From Candidatus Peregrinibacteria bacterium (GTDB lineage: Bacteria > Patescibacteriota > Gracilibacteria > UBA1369 > LOWO2-01-FULL-3), in contig SLNK01000030.1 of the NCBI GenBank assembly GCA_007133095.1, forward strand, positions 1 through 20,980: a stretch of DNA of 20,980 nt, given 5' to 3'. The position numbers were made by a program, and so were the translations under genes. The notes under the pieces are model-generated. The model was not told where the DNA came from and made no database searches. It was given only the letters and a program-made list of their open reading frames with translations. Position 1 is the first letter of the stretch. Each line of letters opens with the position of its first letter. Below, piece by piece: positions 7,551 through 14,947 of the stretch.

Positions 7551-8079
7551 AAAACTCGCAAGAGAGCTGATAGAGGAAATAGGGGAGTCCCCCGATAGGG
7601 AAGGCCTGAAAGAAACTCCGAAACGCATGGCAAAATCCTTTGAGAAAATTTTTGGAGGCTACGGGGAAGATCCAAAAAAAATGCTTACTCAGTTCGACGG
7701 CGAAAACTACGACGAAATGATTATATGCAAAGACATAGATTTCTACTCAACATGTGAACATCACATGCAACCGTTCTTCGGAAAAATTTCAATAGGGTAC
7801 ATACCGGACAAAAAAATAATAGGAATTTCCAAACTTCCCCGTCTTGTGGAAATTTTTTCACGACGACTGCAAAACCAGGAGAGACTTACTATGCAAATAG
7901 CCACAACATTGACGGATATGTTAAAACCTAAAGGTGTCGGGGTGGTGGTCAATGCCAGGCACCTCTGTATGATGGCAAGAGGAGTGGAAAAACAAAACAC
8001 ATTAATGACAACCTCTTACTGCACGGGACTGTTCAAGAAGAACGCAAAAACAAGAAGTGAATTTTTAAGGCTGATTTAA
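7531..8079 (+). CDS. folE: GTP cyclohydrolase I
   Basis: 182 residues. Converts GTP to 7,8-dihydroneopterin triphosphate, the first step of folate and 7-deazaguanine synthesis. The zinc site is complete: C75 and H78 in STCEHHMQPF, and C146 in ARHLCMMARGVEKQ, with catalytic-region H144. GDSPDREGLKETPKRM-type sequence is present as ESPDREGLKETPKRM (20-33), and QERLT (116-120) and the SEFL ending also match. This is the zinc-dependent FolE (not FolE2/MptA). It starts inside the folK end, and its TAA stop shares one base with the pabA ATG (TAATG), a classic coupling arrangement. Confidence 0.96.
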   Translation: MNLEKIEKLARELIEEIGESPDREGLKETPKRMAKSFEKIFGGYGEDPKKMLTQFDGENYDEMIICKDIDFYSTCEHHMQPFFGKISIGYIPDKKIIGISKLPRLVEIFSRRLQNQERLTMQIATTLTDMLKPKGVGVVVNARHLCMMARGVEKQNTLMTTSYCTGLFKKNAKTRSEFLRLI

Positions 8080-8639
8080 TGATTCTCCTGATAGATAATT
8101 ACGATTCATTCACATACAATCTTTACCAGCAAATAGAGAGTCTGGGAGAAAAAGTCAAAGTATTTAAGAACGATGAAATCACATCGAAGCAAATTAAAAA
8201 TTTAAAGCCTGAAAAGATAGTCATTTCACCGGGGCCGGGAAGGCCCGAAGAAAGTGGAGTAAGTATGAATGTTGTTCAAACTTTTTATACAAACACTCCT
8301 ATTCTGGGCGTCTGCCTGGGAATGCAAACAATTGCACAATTTTTTAGTTCAAAGGTTGTTCATGCGCAGAGAATCTTCCACGGAAAGACTTCTGAGATAT
8401 ATCACAACGAAGATACTCTGTTTCAATCTGTTAAAAATCCTTTTTCCGCAGCAAGGTACCACTCATTGATTGTGGAGGAAATTCCCAAGGATTTTATACT
8501 GACAGCATGGACCAAAGACAATGAAATAATGGCGATGAGACATGAAAAATATCCTTTATACGGGGTTCAGTTCCATCCGGAGTCGTTTTTAACCGAAGAC
8601 GGAGAACAAATAATGAAAAACTTTATAAATGAAATCTAA
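8079..8639 (+). CDS. pabA: aminodeoxychorismate synthase, glutamine amidotransferase subunit
   Basis: 186 residues, class I glutamine amidotransferase. Supplies ammonia from glutamine to PabB. The catalytic triad is visible: C79 in GVCLGMQT, H166 and E168 in GVQFHPES. The N-terminal LLIDNYDSFTYNL and the ISPGPGRPEESG loop are shared by PabA and TrpG, so sequence alone does not separate them. Location in the folate operon directly before pabB decides for p-aminobenzoate synthesis; a dual role with a TrpE elsewhere is possible. It overlaps pabB by 11 nt. Confidence 0.93.
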   Translation: MILLIDNYDSFTYNLYQQIESLGEKVKVFKNDEITSKQIKNLKPEKIVISPGPGRPEESGVSMNVVQTFYTNTPILGVCLGMQTIAQFFSSKVVHAQRIFHGKTSEIYHNEDTLFQSVKNPFSAARYHSLIVEEIPKDFILTAWTKDNEIMAMRHEKYPLYGVQFHPESFLTEDGEQIMKNFINEI

Positions 8640-9954
8640 AGAAAACAAAAGCAGGAAAGCTCCATTGAAAGAATTCGCAAATCAGCTTAAAACGGATAAA
8701 AAGATTTGTTTCCTTCATTCCGTGAAAGGGGGGAAAAGTATTCTGGCAATAGATCCAAAAGCTACTTTCAGCGGAAACAATTTGGATGAATTCAAGAAAT
8801 TCGTTGATAAACATCTAGGATGCTTACTTGTGGGATATCTTTCTTATGACCTTGCGTACCAACTTCACAATGTAAAACAAACCGCACAAAACGATCTGAA
8901 ACTCCCTATGATCCAATTCCACGCATTTGAGGATTTTATTGAGTTTGAAGGAGAGGATGAAGATTCACAGCACTGCGATGCAAAGCGTCTCGGAGGCTTT
9001 GCGGGCACGGTGTCCGCCGAAGGCGGACGAGCAAAGCCGAGAGAAGGAACGCCGAACGGCGTTCCAGTGTGTGAATCGCGTTTGCCTCGCTGGGGCAAAC
9101 GACCGCGTCTTTGCTCGCAGAGTTGTGATTCTTCGGCCTCTATCAAATCAAACTTCCAAAAAGAAATCTCAAAAGAAGAATATGAAAGAGCATTTGAGAA
9201 AATTCAGAAACACATAACAGAAGGAGATATTTACCAGATAAATCTTACTCATAGATTAAAAAAGAAAACAAAAACTCCTCCCAGAGAACTTTTTCTTGAA
9301 GTAATAAAGGAAAATCCGGTGAATTTTTCCGCATACATGGAAGGAGATGGATTTGAGATTTTGAGTGCGTCACCGGAAAGATTTGTCAAAATTGAAAACG
9401 GAAAAATAGAGACATGCCCCATAAAAGGAACCCGTCCTCGGGGAAAAACGCAAAAAGAAGATGAGGAAAATAAAAAATCTTTAATGGAGAGTGAAAAAGA
9501 AGCCGCGGAACTCAACATGATTACAGACCTTTTAAGAAACGATCTTGGAAAAGTCTGCGAAATAGGAAGCGTAAAAGTTGAAGGACACAGGATAATTCAA
9601 AAATGCCCGACAGTCTGGCACACATACAGCAAAATAACCGGAAAATTAAGAATTCCGCCACTGGAAGCGATTATATCAATGCTTCCCGGCGGTTCAATAA
9701 CGGGATGTCCCAAAAAAAGAGCGATAGAAATAATAGACGAAATTGAACCAGTCTCCAGAGGGGTATACACGGGAATAATCGGATACATAAGTCCCGATCA
9801 AAAAACAATGGATTTCAGTATCGCAATAAGGACGCTCATCAAAAAAAACAAAATCGTTTACCTGCAAGTTGGTGGGGGAATAGTGGCAGACTCAAAAAAA
9901 GACGAGGAATTTAAAGAAACGATGGACAAGGCACGATCATTCTTTAACATCTAG
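8629..9954 (+). CDS. pabB: aminodeoxychorismate synthase component I with in-frame repeat insertion
   Basis: 441 residues. Makes 4-amino-4-deoxychorismate from chorismate and PabA-derived ammonia. The chorismate-binding domain (about 175-441) has EGDIYQINLTHR, SASPERF, PIKGTRPRG (K266; the PIKGT lysine is typical of PabB, where TrpE has PIAGT), MITDLLRNDLGKVC, LPGGSITGCPKKRAIEIIDE and YTGIIGYISPD. The N-terminal domain is short. Between the two, residues about 111-169 come from a palindromic element (8959-9134) and are unlike the rest: rich in Arg, Cys, Gly and Pro, with no counterpart expected in the family. The frame stays open and the catalytic domain is complete, so the enzyme is probably functional with a longer linker. 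It is the last gene of the operon and overlaps the deaminase gene tail to tail by 18 nt. Confidence 0.92.
   Translation: MKSKENKSRKAPLKEFANQLKTDKKICFLHSVKGGKSILAIDPKATFSGNNLDEFKKFVDKHLGCLLVGYLSYDLAYQLHNVKQTAQNDLKLPMIQFHAFEDFIEFEGEDEDSQHCDAKRLGGFAGTVSAEGGRAKPREGTPNGVPVCESRLPRWGKRPRLCSQSCDSSASIKSNFQKEISKEEYERAFEKIQKHITEGDIYQINLTHRLKKKTKTPPRELFLEVIKENPVNFSAYMEGDGFEILSASPERFVKIENGKIETCPIKGTRPRGKTQKEDEENKKSLMESEKEAAELNMITDLLRNDLGKVCEIGSVKVEGHRIIQKCPTVWHTYSKITGKLRIPPLEAIISMLPGGSITGCPKKRAIEIIDEIEPVSRGVYTGIIGYISPDQKTMDFSIAIRTLIKKNKIVYLQVGGGIVADSKKDEEFKETMDKARSFFNI
8959..9134. repeat. palindromic repeat-like element inserted in frame in pabB
   Basis: 176 bp bounded by imperfect terminal inverted repeats: 8959-8985 against the complement of 9109-9134, with 23 of 27 positions matching, starting GAAGATTCACA / GAAGAATCACA. 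Inside are strong hairpins: 9012-9028 (GTCCGCC, GAA loop), 9046-9065 (GGAACGCCG, AA loop, 9-bp stem) and 9080-9100 (GTTTGCC stem). It is visibly more GC-rich than its surroundings and is open in at least three frames. This fits a MITE-like or Rickettsia-palindromic-element-like sequence; I see no transposase and no second copy in the window, and no clear target duplication. Confidence 0.75.
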
Positions 9955-10500
9955 CTTTCCCAATCCAGATCCGTACTGAAATTTGTCATCGATTATATCG
10001 CTTTCACTCCAATCCCTTGCCCAATCGTCAACCAAAAAAACTTTATGCCCCCCGTCTTTAAGAGAACAAATAACGCGCTTGAGCCCACAGTTCAAAAGCA
10101 TCTTTTTGCAAATAAAACAGGGGAACGCGTCAATAACATTGTCTGTCGGAACCCCGTCGTCATCTTTTAGTCGTCCATAAATGTACATATCTCCGCCGAA
10201 GAGGCTGACCCCTGCACGCGCAGCGTTTATTATAGCATTTTGCTCGGCATGGACGGAACGGCACATCTCATATCTGTGGCCGGAAGGGATGCCGAGTTTT
10301 TTACGCAAACAAAAACCATGCTCAAGAGAGCTTTTTGTTCCCCTAGGAGCTCCAACATATCCCGTCGAAACAACTTGATCATCACGGATAATAACCGCCC
10401 CAATCTCAACTTTTGTACAGGTACCTCTACTACAAACCGTTTTTGCCAAATCAAGATAGTATTGGTCCTTGGAAGGTCGATTGAATTCCGATATCGCCAT
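9937..10500 (-). CDS. dCMP deaminase family protein (ComEB-like)
   Basis: 187 residues. Zinc-dependent deaminase, most likely dCMP to dUMP, feeding thymidylate synthesis. The catalytic motif is H84-A85-E86 (SVHAEQNAI), with zinc cysteines C128 and C131 (FPCFICKKML). The N-terminal part has VCSRGTCTKVEIGAVI and the GYVGAPRGT loop typical of the dCMP deaminase branch, plus the extra cysteines C64 and C80 common there. It lies 12 nt downstream of the kinase gene on the same strand, so both are probably one operon. The name ComEB comes from Bacillus gene order and does not prove a competence role. Its end overlaps pabB by 18 nt. Confidence 0.9.
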   Translation of the reverse strand: MAISEFNRPSKDQYYLDLAKTVCSRGTCTKVEIGAVIIRDDQVVSTGYVGAPRGTKSSLEHGFCLRKKLGIPSGHRYEMCRSVHAEQNAIINAARAGVSLFGGDMYIYGRLKDDDGVPTDNVIDAFPCFICKKMLLNCGLKRVICSLKDGGHKVFLVDDWARDWSESDIIDDKFQYGSGLGKLDVKE

Positions 10501-10512
10501 TAGTGAATTTCG

Positions 10513-11067
10513 TTATTTAATACTGTTGTAAAACTCCTCAAATTTTATCGCAAGTTCCTCAAGGGTTCCCTCATTGTCAATCAAAACATCCGTCATCTGC
10601 ATACATTTACCAACTTGTTGCCCATCCTCCGGCTCCCCGTTGCCCCATTCTCTTTCAATTTTTCTAAGAACCTCCGAACGCACTTTCGCGTCACTTTCCC
10701 TATTTCTGCTCAAAATTCTGTCAACAAGGAGATCTCGGTTTGCGTTGACACCAACAATATAAGCATCCTCCACCCTTTTTATTTCTTCAATTTCCGCGGG
10801 ATTTCGGATACCGTCAATGACCCATTTGTCGTAACCGGACTCTTCTATTTTTTTGATAACTCGCCTAGCCAAAACCGCGGCCCCTTCAAGCTTTCTCATA
10901 TCGTTTCCGACTTCCATTAACTGTTCTCTTTCTTCTGGAAGGCCGCGTGCTCGCGTTTCTTCACGGACAATCGTGGAGAGAGTTATGTACTTAAAACCAA
11001 ATCTCTCCAAAATGTTGACGATTTCCCCTTTTCCACACCCCATTGAACCTGTAAGACCGATTATCAT
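10513..11067 (-). CDS. UPF0200-type P-loop kinase, probable nucleotide or dephospho-CoA kinase
   Basis: 184 residues. The Walker A is GSMGCGKGE (7-15, with Gly after the Lys as in UPF0200/adenylate-kinase-like proteins rather than Ser/Thr). Other matches to that family are the ITLSTIVREE region, GNDMRKLEGAAVLARRV, the conserved VIDGIRNPAEIEEIKR and the terminal IDNEGTLEEL. The family resembles dephospho-CoA kinases and phage-type deoxynucleotide monophosphate kinases; the substrate is unproven. Pairing with a dCMP deaminase 12 nt downstream suggests a pyrimidine deoxynucleotide substrate (inference). Automatic pipelines may call it dephospho-CoA kinase (coaE). Confidence 0.8.
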   Translation of the reverse strand: MIIGLTGSMGCGKGEIVNILERFGFKYITLSTIVREETRARGLPEEREQLMEVGNDMRKLEGAAVLARRVIKKIEESGYDKWVIDGIRNPAEIEEIKRVEDAYIVGVNANRDLLVDRILSRNRESDAKVRSEVLRKIEREWGNGEPEDGQQVGKCMQMTDVLIDNEGTLEELAIKFEEFYNSIK

Positions 11068-11145
11068 AAAATAAAACTTTAAAGCTCACGAAGAATAACC
11101 TAAAATGCCAACAGATGTAAAGAATCAAAATCGAAAAAAGCAATC

Positions 11146-11931
11146 ATGAAAATCGTTCTCAAAAACAACAAATTAATCCCCGCGAGAAAAGCCAATGTTT
11201 CGATTTTTTCCGAAATAATAAGGGGATACGGTATCTTTGAAACATTAAGAACGTTCGGGGATAAAGAAATTCTTCATCAAAAACAACATGCAAAAAGACT
11301 CCTGGCAAGCGCAAAAAAAATAGAGCTGAAAATCGGATATAGCGAAAAGGAAATTCAAAAGATGCTTACAAGGGTAGCGAAAAAATCACCGCACAAAAAT
11401 CAAGTAATAAAAATTATCGCGATTCCGGAAGAACTCTTCATCACATCGGTGCCACTGAAAATAGATAAAAAAATTTATGAAGGAGTTTGCTGCAAGAGCG
11501 TATCGTGCATTCGCAATATGCCGGAAGTAAAATCCGTCTCATATTTAGGGTCTTTTTTAAGCAACAAAAGAGCTAAGGAAGCGGGGTGCTTCGCGGCAAT
11601 CCTCACGGATAAAAAAGGAGAAGTTTATGAATGCGATTACAGCAATATTTTTTGGTTCGAAGGAAACACATTGTGCACAAGAAAAGACCAAATCCTTCCG
11701 GGGATAGTGAGAGCGGAGATAATCAAAAAATCTCCATTCAAAGTAAAATTCAAAACGATAAAAATCGACGAATTGAAGAGGAAAAAAGAAGTCTTTTTAA
11801 CGAACAGCTTGAAAGGAATCGTCCCAATAACAAGAATTGACAAAAAAACAATAGGGGAGGGGATTCCGGGTAAAAACACAAAAATCCTTATCGAAAAATT
11901 TGCAAAAATCTTTTTCGCCTCCTCCATCTAA
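11146..11931 (+). CDS. pabC: aminodeoxychorismate lyase / class IV aminotransferase
   Basis: 261 residues, PLP-dependent fold type IV. Would release pyruvate from 4-amino-4-deoxychorismate to give p-aminobenzoate. The N-terminal GYGIFETLRTF is the class IV signature; K129 in MPEVKSVSYLGSFLSNKRAKEAG is the expected Schiff-base lysine; GEVYECDYSNIFW and ILPGIVRAEII form the PLP phosphate and substrate region; and FLTNSLKGIVPI matches the class IV C-terminal motif. D-amino-acid and branched-chain aminotransferases look similar; the nearby pabA/pabB, about 1.2 kb away, and the absence of another candidate favour PabC. It is separated from the operon by the deaminase/kinase pair on the other strand and overlaps dedA by 44 nt. 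Confidence 0.82.
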   Translation: MKIVLKNNKLIPARKANVSIFSEIIRGYGIFETLRTFGDKEILHQKQHAKRLLASAKKIELKIGYSEKEIQKMLTRVAKKSPHKNQVIKIIAIPEELFITSVPLKIDKKIYEGVCCKSVSCIRNMPEVKSVSYLGSFLSNKRAKEAGCFAAILTDKKGEVYECDYSNIFWFEGNTLCTRKDQILPGIVRAEIIKKSPFKVKFKTIKIDELKRKKEVFLTNSLKGIVPITRIDKKTIGEGIPGKNTKILIEKFAKIFFASSI

Positions 11932-12517
11932 TATAAAGGAATAGGAAAACAACGATTGCCAGAACGATGAAAGAAAACGTGATTTCACGGTAATACATGA
12001 TTAAGCGTTCCTGTTCAGCGCCGAAGAAGTATCCGAGAGCGGCAAGAATAGAAACCCATATTCCGGCTCCAAGAGAAGTGAAGAAAACAAATACTCCAAG
12101 ATTCATCCTTGAAAATCCCGCGGGAAGAGAGATCAGTTGTCGAACAGCGGGGATAAGCCTTCCTATGAAAGTTGAGAGAGCTCCGTAATCCCTGAAGTAT
12201 TCCTCCGATTTTTCCAACTTTCTCCGGTTTAAAAGCAAGTATTTCATCCATTTTTTTTCGATGAGGATATAAACGAGAGGCCTCCCCAATTTCATAGCTA
12301 AAAAATAATTTATCAAAGCCCCGGTGACACTGCCCGCGAGCCCCGCCACAACAACCAAGTAGACATTCATATATCCTTGAAAAGCAAGATAAGCGGCTGG
12401 CGGAACTATGACCTCGGACGGGAAGGGAACAAACGAACTTTCTATCGTCATCAGAAGGAAAACACCCCAATAGTTATCGACCAGGAAAGAAAGGCTATAG
12501 AAAAACTCCAGCATCAA
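11888..12517 (-). CDS. DedA family membrane protein (VTT domain)
   Basis: 209 residues with about five hydrophobic segments and a basic C-terminus (RWRRRKRF). DedA hallmarks are ESSFVPFPSEVIVPPAAY near residues 26-43 (the E...PxE motif) and GRLIPAVRQLISLPAG (Arg-Pro-Arg motif before a re-entrant loop). Family members are thought to translocate lipids such as undecaprenyl phosphate or phosphatidylethanolamine and to affect envelope integrity; the substrate here is unknown. It is 50 nt downstream of the MBL fusion gene and may be co-transcribed with it. The start codon follows a T-rich stretch with no SD sequence. The 3' end lies 44 nt inside pabC on the opposite strand. Confidence 0.9.
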   Translation of the reverse strand: MMLEFFYSLSFLVDNYWGVFLLMTIESSFVPFPSEVIVPPAAYLAFQGYMNVYLVVVAGLAGSVTGALINYFLAMKLGRPLVYILIEKKWMKYLLLNRRKLEKSEEYFRDYGALSTFIGRLIPAVRQLISLPAGFSRMNLGVFVFFTSLGAGIWVSILAALGYFFGAEQERLIMYYREITFSFIVLAIVVFLFLYIRWRRRKRFLQIFR

Positions 12518-12567
12518 AAAAAATTAGATTACGATACTTATACTACAAGAATGAAAAAAATAAAACC

Positions 12568-14361
12568 CTACTCCGCGCACGCCAAGCCCTCGGAGATTAT
12601 ATCCTTTATTCGGGATTCTCCGATTCCCGAGACCTTGCTCTGCATATCGGAGACCGAAGAATATGGACGATTGGATATTATGGAGTCAGCTCTTGCGTCT
12701 CCAATGTGCCTTATTTGTATCAAGTCTGTTTTTGGAGCTGTATTTATGTTGATCTGGCCAGGAGAACAGCCGGAGGACGCAGACGACCCCGCGGTGGGTA
12801 ATACGGAAGTTCCGACATTTTGAATCCCGGAAGATTGGGGAGGAGCTGGGCTTCCCGTATTTCGTGCTCCCGGGGTTCCCCCGGGATTAAGAGAATCCAC
12901 CCAAACTCCGGAAACCAGTTCCATGGTTTTCTTACTTGCATTGTCTCCGGCGGGCCAGCTTGGGAAAGCCAGAACCTCGTCAACAAGGCGACATTCGTTA
13001 TCAAAAAGTCTTAAGCCCTCATTACTGTTACGGATAACGCCTGTAAAAACCAAATCGGGGTTGAGGCGGAGCGCGTCTACCGCGGGATTTCTGGCCAGAA
13101 GAATATACTCTTTTTCAAAAATTGATTGCTGAGGAAACATAGCGTGGATCCGTTCGTTTTCGTTGATAAGTTGCCATCCTGAAAGATTAACCGGCGCGCC
13201 GGAAACATTTCTAAGCTCAATCCACTCATGCGAATGCCCGCTTGCCGCTCCCATCCAAGCAACTTCATTAATAACCACATTCCGGCGCGCCTTCTCCCCG
13301 ACAGCCCCATAAGAACAACTTTTATAAGAAACTAATTCTATTTCCCCTTTGTTTTTCCTTAGTTCATCTAATGACAAAACAGTCATGGAATCGGAAAGAT
13401 ACGCGCCTGTAAAAATATCGGAAACGGAAGCAAAAAATGCGTCAACCCTCGTCTTGCCGCCGCCTTCACTTGCCTTTTCATTAAAACCGTCCACGTCCAA
13501 AACAATTTTTATCGTCCCATGCTCGTCCGTCCTATAAACGGCGGCGCCCACCAATTCAAGCAAGTCCAATACTTCCTGCGTGGGATGTCCGTATCTGTTA
13601 TTTCCCACCCCGATGACTCCCGCCGCCGGACTGACCGCGGTTAAAAAATTCGGGCCTGTGGAATGCCGTGATCCATGATGCCCCACTTTTAAAATATCGG
13701 CCTTTAAATCATATCCTTTAGAAATCAAAATCTCCTCCGCGGGAAAACCCGCGTCCCCGGTAAAAAGAACTTTCGCAATATCATCATTCAAATTTCCCCC
13801 GGCCCGAACATGCTCCATCATAATAACGACGCTCGCTTCGTTAAGATCTCCCTTATCCAACAAGAAATCATCCGGAGAGATAACAAAAAAACTCGTATTT
13901 CTGAATTTTATTTTGGCTCCCTCCTTAACATTGAGAACCGGCACCTCGTTAATTTCCAATTCACGCAAAAGATTTTCAAATTGAATCGAATCCGGAAGCT
14001 CGTGACCGTTGGTGATAAACAATCCCACTTCATATCTTCTCAATATCTCATCAAAGCCGCCAAAATGATCAAGATGCGGATGAGTCATTATCAAAATATC
14101 GATATATTTGTCATTTGCGTGCCCCGAAGCCATATCGAGAGGATCCAGAACCCGCCTTCCCTCGCCGGCATCAATCAAAACTTTGACGGGCGGGAACCTC
14201 TTCCCGGAATCAAGAACCACAAGCTGTGCATCACCCTGCCCGACATCCAGAAAATAAACCGCATTTCCGGAACTCCCCGATGCAAATAAAATACTCCACG
14301 TCCAAAAATTAAAACCCACCAGAAGAATAAGCGCTATTTTTTTCAGCTTTTTCAAATTCAT
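12568..14361 (-). CDS. secreted MBL-fold / lamin-tail / helix-hairpin-helix fusion protein (ComEC C-domain plus ComEA-like)
   Basis: 597 residues. An N-terminal signal or anchor (about 5-27, after KKLKK) leads to an MBL domain of the ComEC type (33 to about 295): YFLDVGQGDAQLV, T93-H-P-H-L-D-H (H94, H96, D98, H99), LFTGDAG, LKVGHHGS, and RYGHPTQEVL with DEHGTI. A lamin-tail domain follows at about 360-500 (VVINEVAWMG, HEWIELRN, VNLSGWQL). After a Ser/Pro/Gly-rich linker there is a ComEA-like helix-hairpin-helix region at about 535-597 (ININTAPKTDLIQIRHIG, VSGIGESRIKDI). In ComEC the MBL part is suspected to degrade the non-transported strand. Here it is outside the membrane protein and joined to two likely DNA- or surface-binding domains. 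Genes for the channel (comEC) and dedA flank it on the same strand. Confidence 0.88.
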   Translation of the reverse strand: MNLKKLKKIALILLVGFNFWTWSILFASGSSGNAVYFLDVGQGDAQLVVLDSGKRFPPVKVLIDAGEGRRVLDPLDMASGHANDKYIDILIMTHPHLDHFGGFDEILRRYEVGLFITNGHELPDSIQFENLLRELEINEVPVLNVKEGAKIKFRNTSFFVISPDDFLLDKGDLNEASVVIMMEHVRAGGNLNDDIAKVLFTGDAGFPAEEILISKGYDLKADILKVGHHGSRHSTGPNFLTAVSPAAGVIGVGNNRYGHPTQEVLDLLELVGAAVYRTDEHGTIKIVLDVDGFNEKASEGGGKTRVDAFFASVSDIFTGAYLSDSMTVLSLDELRKNKGEIELVSYKSCSYGAVGEKARRNVVINEVAWMGAASGHSHEWIELRNVSGAPVNLSGWQLINENERIHAMFPQQSIFEKEYILLARNPAVDALRLNPDLVFTGVIRNSNEGLRLFDNECRLVDEVLAFPSWPAGDNASKKTMELVSGVWVDSLNPGGTPGARNTGSPAPPQSSGIQNVGTSVLPTAGSSASSGCSPGQININTAPKTDLIQIRHIGDARADSIISNRPYSSVSDMQSKVSGIGESRIKDIISEGLACAE

Positions 14362-14427
14362 ATCAAAAACCTATACACCACAAACGTTAAATTTTTCTAA
14401 ATTATCACCACAAAAGATTTGAATAGG

Positions 14428-14456
14428 TTGAAGAAATGCAAAAATAAAGGTATAAT
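14428..14456 (+). promoter_or_regulatory. sigma-70 promoter for the 153-residue gene
   Basis: TTGAAG (14428-14433), a 17-nt spacer, then a perfect TATAAT (14451-14456). The predicted start is near 14463, leaving a leader of about 23 nt without an SD sequence before ATG 14486. Confidence 0.72.
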
Positions 14457-14485
14457 TTACCGAAGAACAATAATCCAAAACCTCA

Positions 14486-14947
14486 ATGAGAAGACCTGAT
14501 CAATACGACCAAGAAGACCCTCGGGGAGAAAAGGCTGATAAAAAAAACGGGGCAACCCCTAAGATGGATGACATGGATTTTAATGATATGAACATTGGCC
14601 CTGAAAAAATTACCCCGGAAATAGCAAAGGTCATTGGCGAAAAGTTTAAAAATCTATTTCTCTATTCCGAATTGGCGTACGTCCCCCCGGAAAAAGCAAA
14701 AGAATTTGCGAGCTTTAAAGGGAAAACGCTTTACCTTAGTATGTGGACGATAGACACAGCCGTGGCCAATGAATTGAGAAATTTTAAAGGGACCCAAATA
14801 TATCTGAAACATCTAAAATTCGTAATGGGAAACGCCGCAAACATTTTAAACGAGCTTGAAAATAGAGGAGTAAAGCTACACGTAAGCGAGAGGGCGCGGG
14901 AAGCTATGATAATCGCTTCCGAAACACTTACCGATTATCCGATTTAA
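14486..14947 (+). CDS. small protein with leucine-rich-like repeats, function unknown
   Basis: 153 residues. The first 45 are charged and probably disordered (many Asp, Lys, Glu). From about residue 50 there are degenerate repeats of 23-26 residues of the form hydrophobic-Y-L, a spacer, A-x-x-L/F, x-x-F-K-G: LFLYSELAYVPPEKAKEFASFKG, then LYLSMWTIDTAVANELRNFKG, then IYLKHLKFVMGNAANILNELENRG. This pattern resembles the short LRR-like repeats found in tandem in Planctomycetes and other bacteria, here only about three units. There is no signal peptide or membrane segment, so it is probably cytoplasmic. It has its own strong promoter, sits between the two competence genes on the opposite strand, and overlaps comEC tail to tail by 20 nt. 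The link to competence is unknown. Confidence 0.7.
   Translation: MRRPDQYDQEDPRGEKADKKNGATPKMDDMDFNDMNIGPEKITPEIAKVIGEKFKNLFLYSELAYVPPEKAKEFASFKGKTLYLSMWTIDTAVANELRNFKGTQIYLKHLKFVMGNAANILNELENRGVKLHVSERAREAMIIASETLTDYPI

Noticed and set aside
8865..9146. 93-residue minus-strand open frame across the pabB insertion
   Set aside because: It is open only because the palindromic element lacks stops in several frames; outside the element it is the shadow of pabB.
12377..12823. 148-residue + strand open frame over the dedA / MBL-fusion junction
   Set aside because: Antisense to two well-supported genes, no recognisable motif and no promoter.
13810..14289. 159-residue + strand open frame
   Set aside because: Antisense to the MBL domain, whose motifs are intact; the composition is that of a shadow frame.
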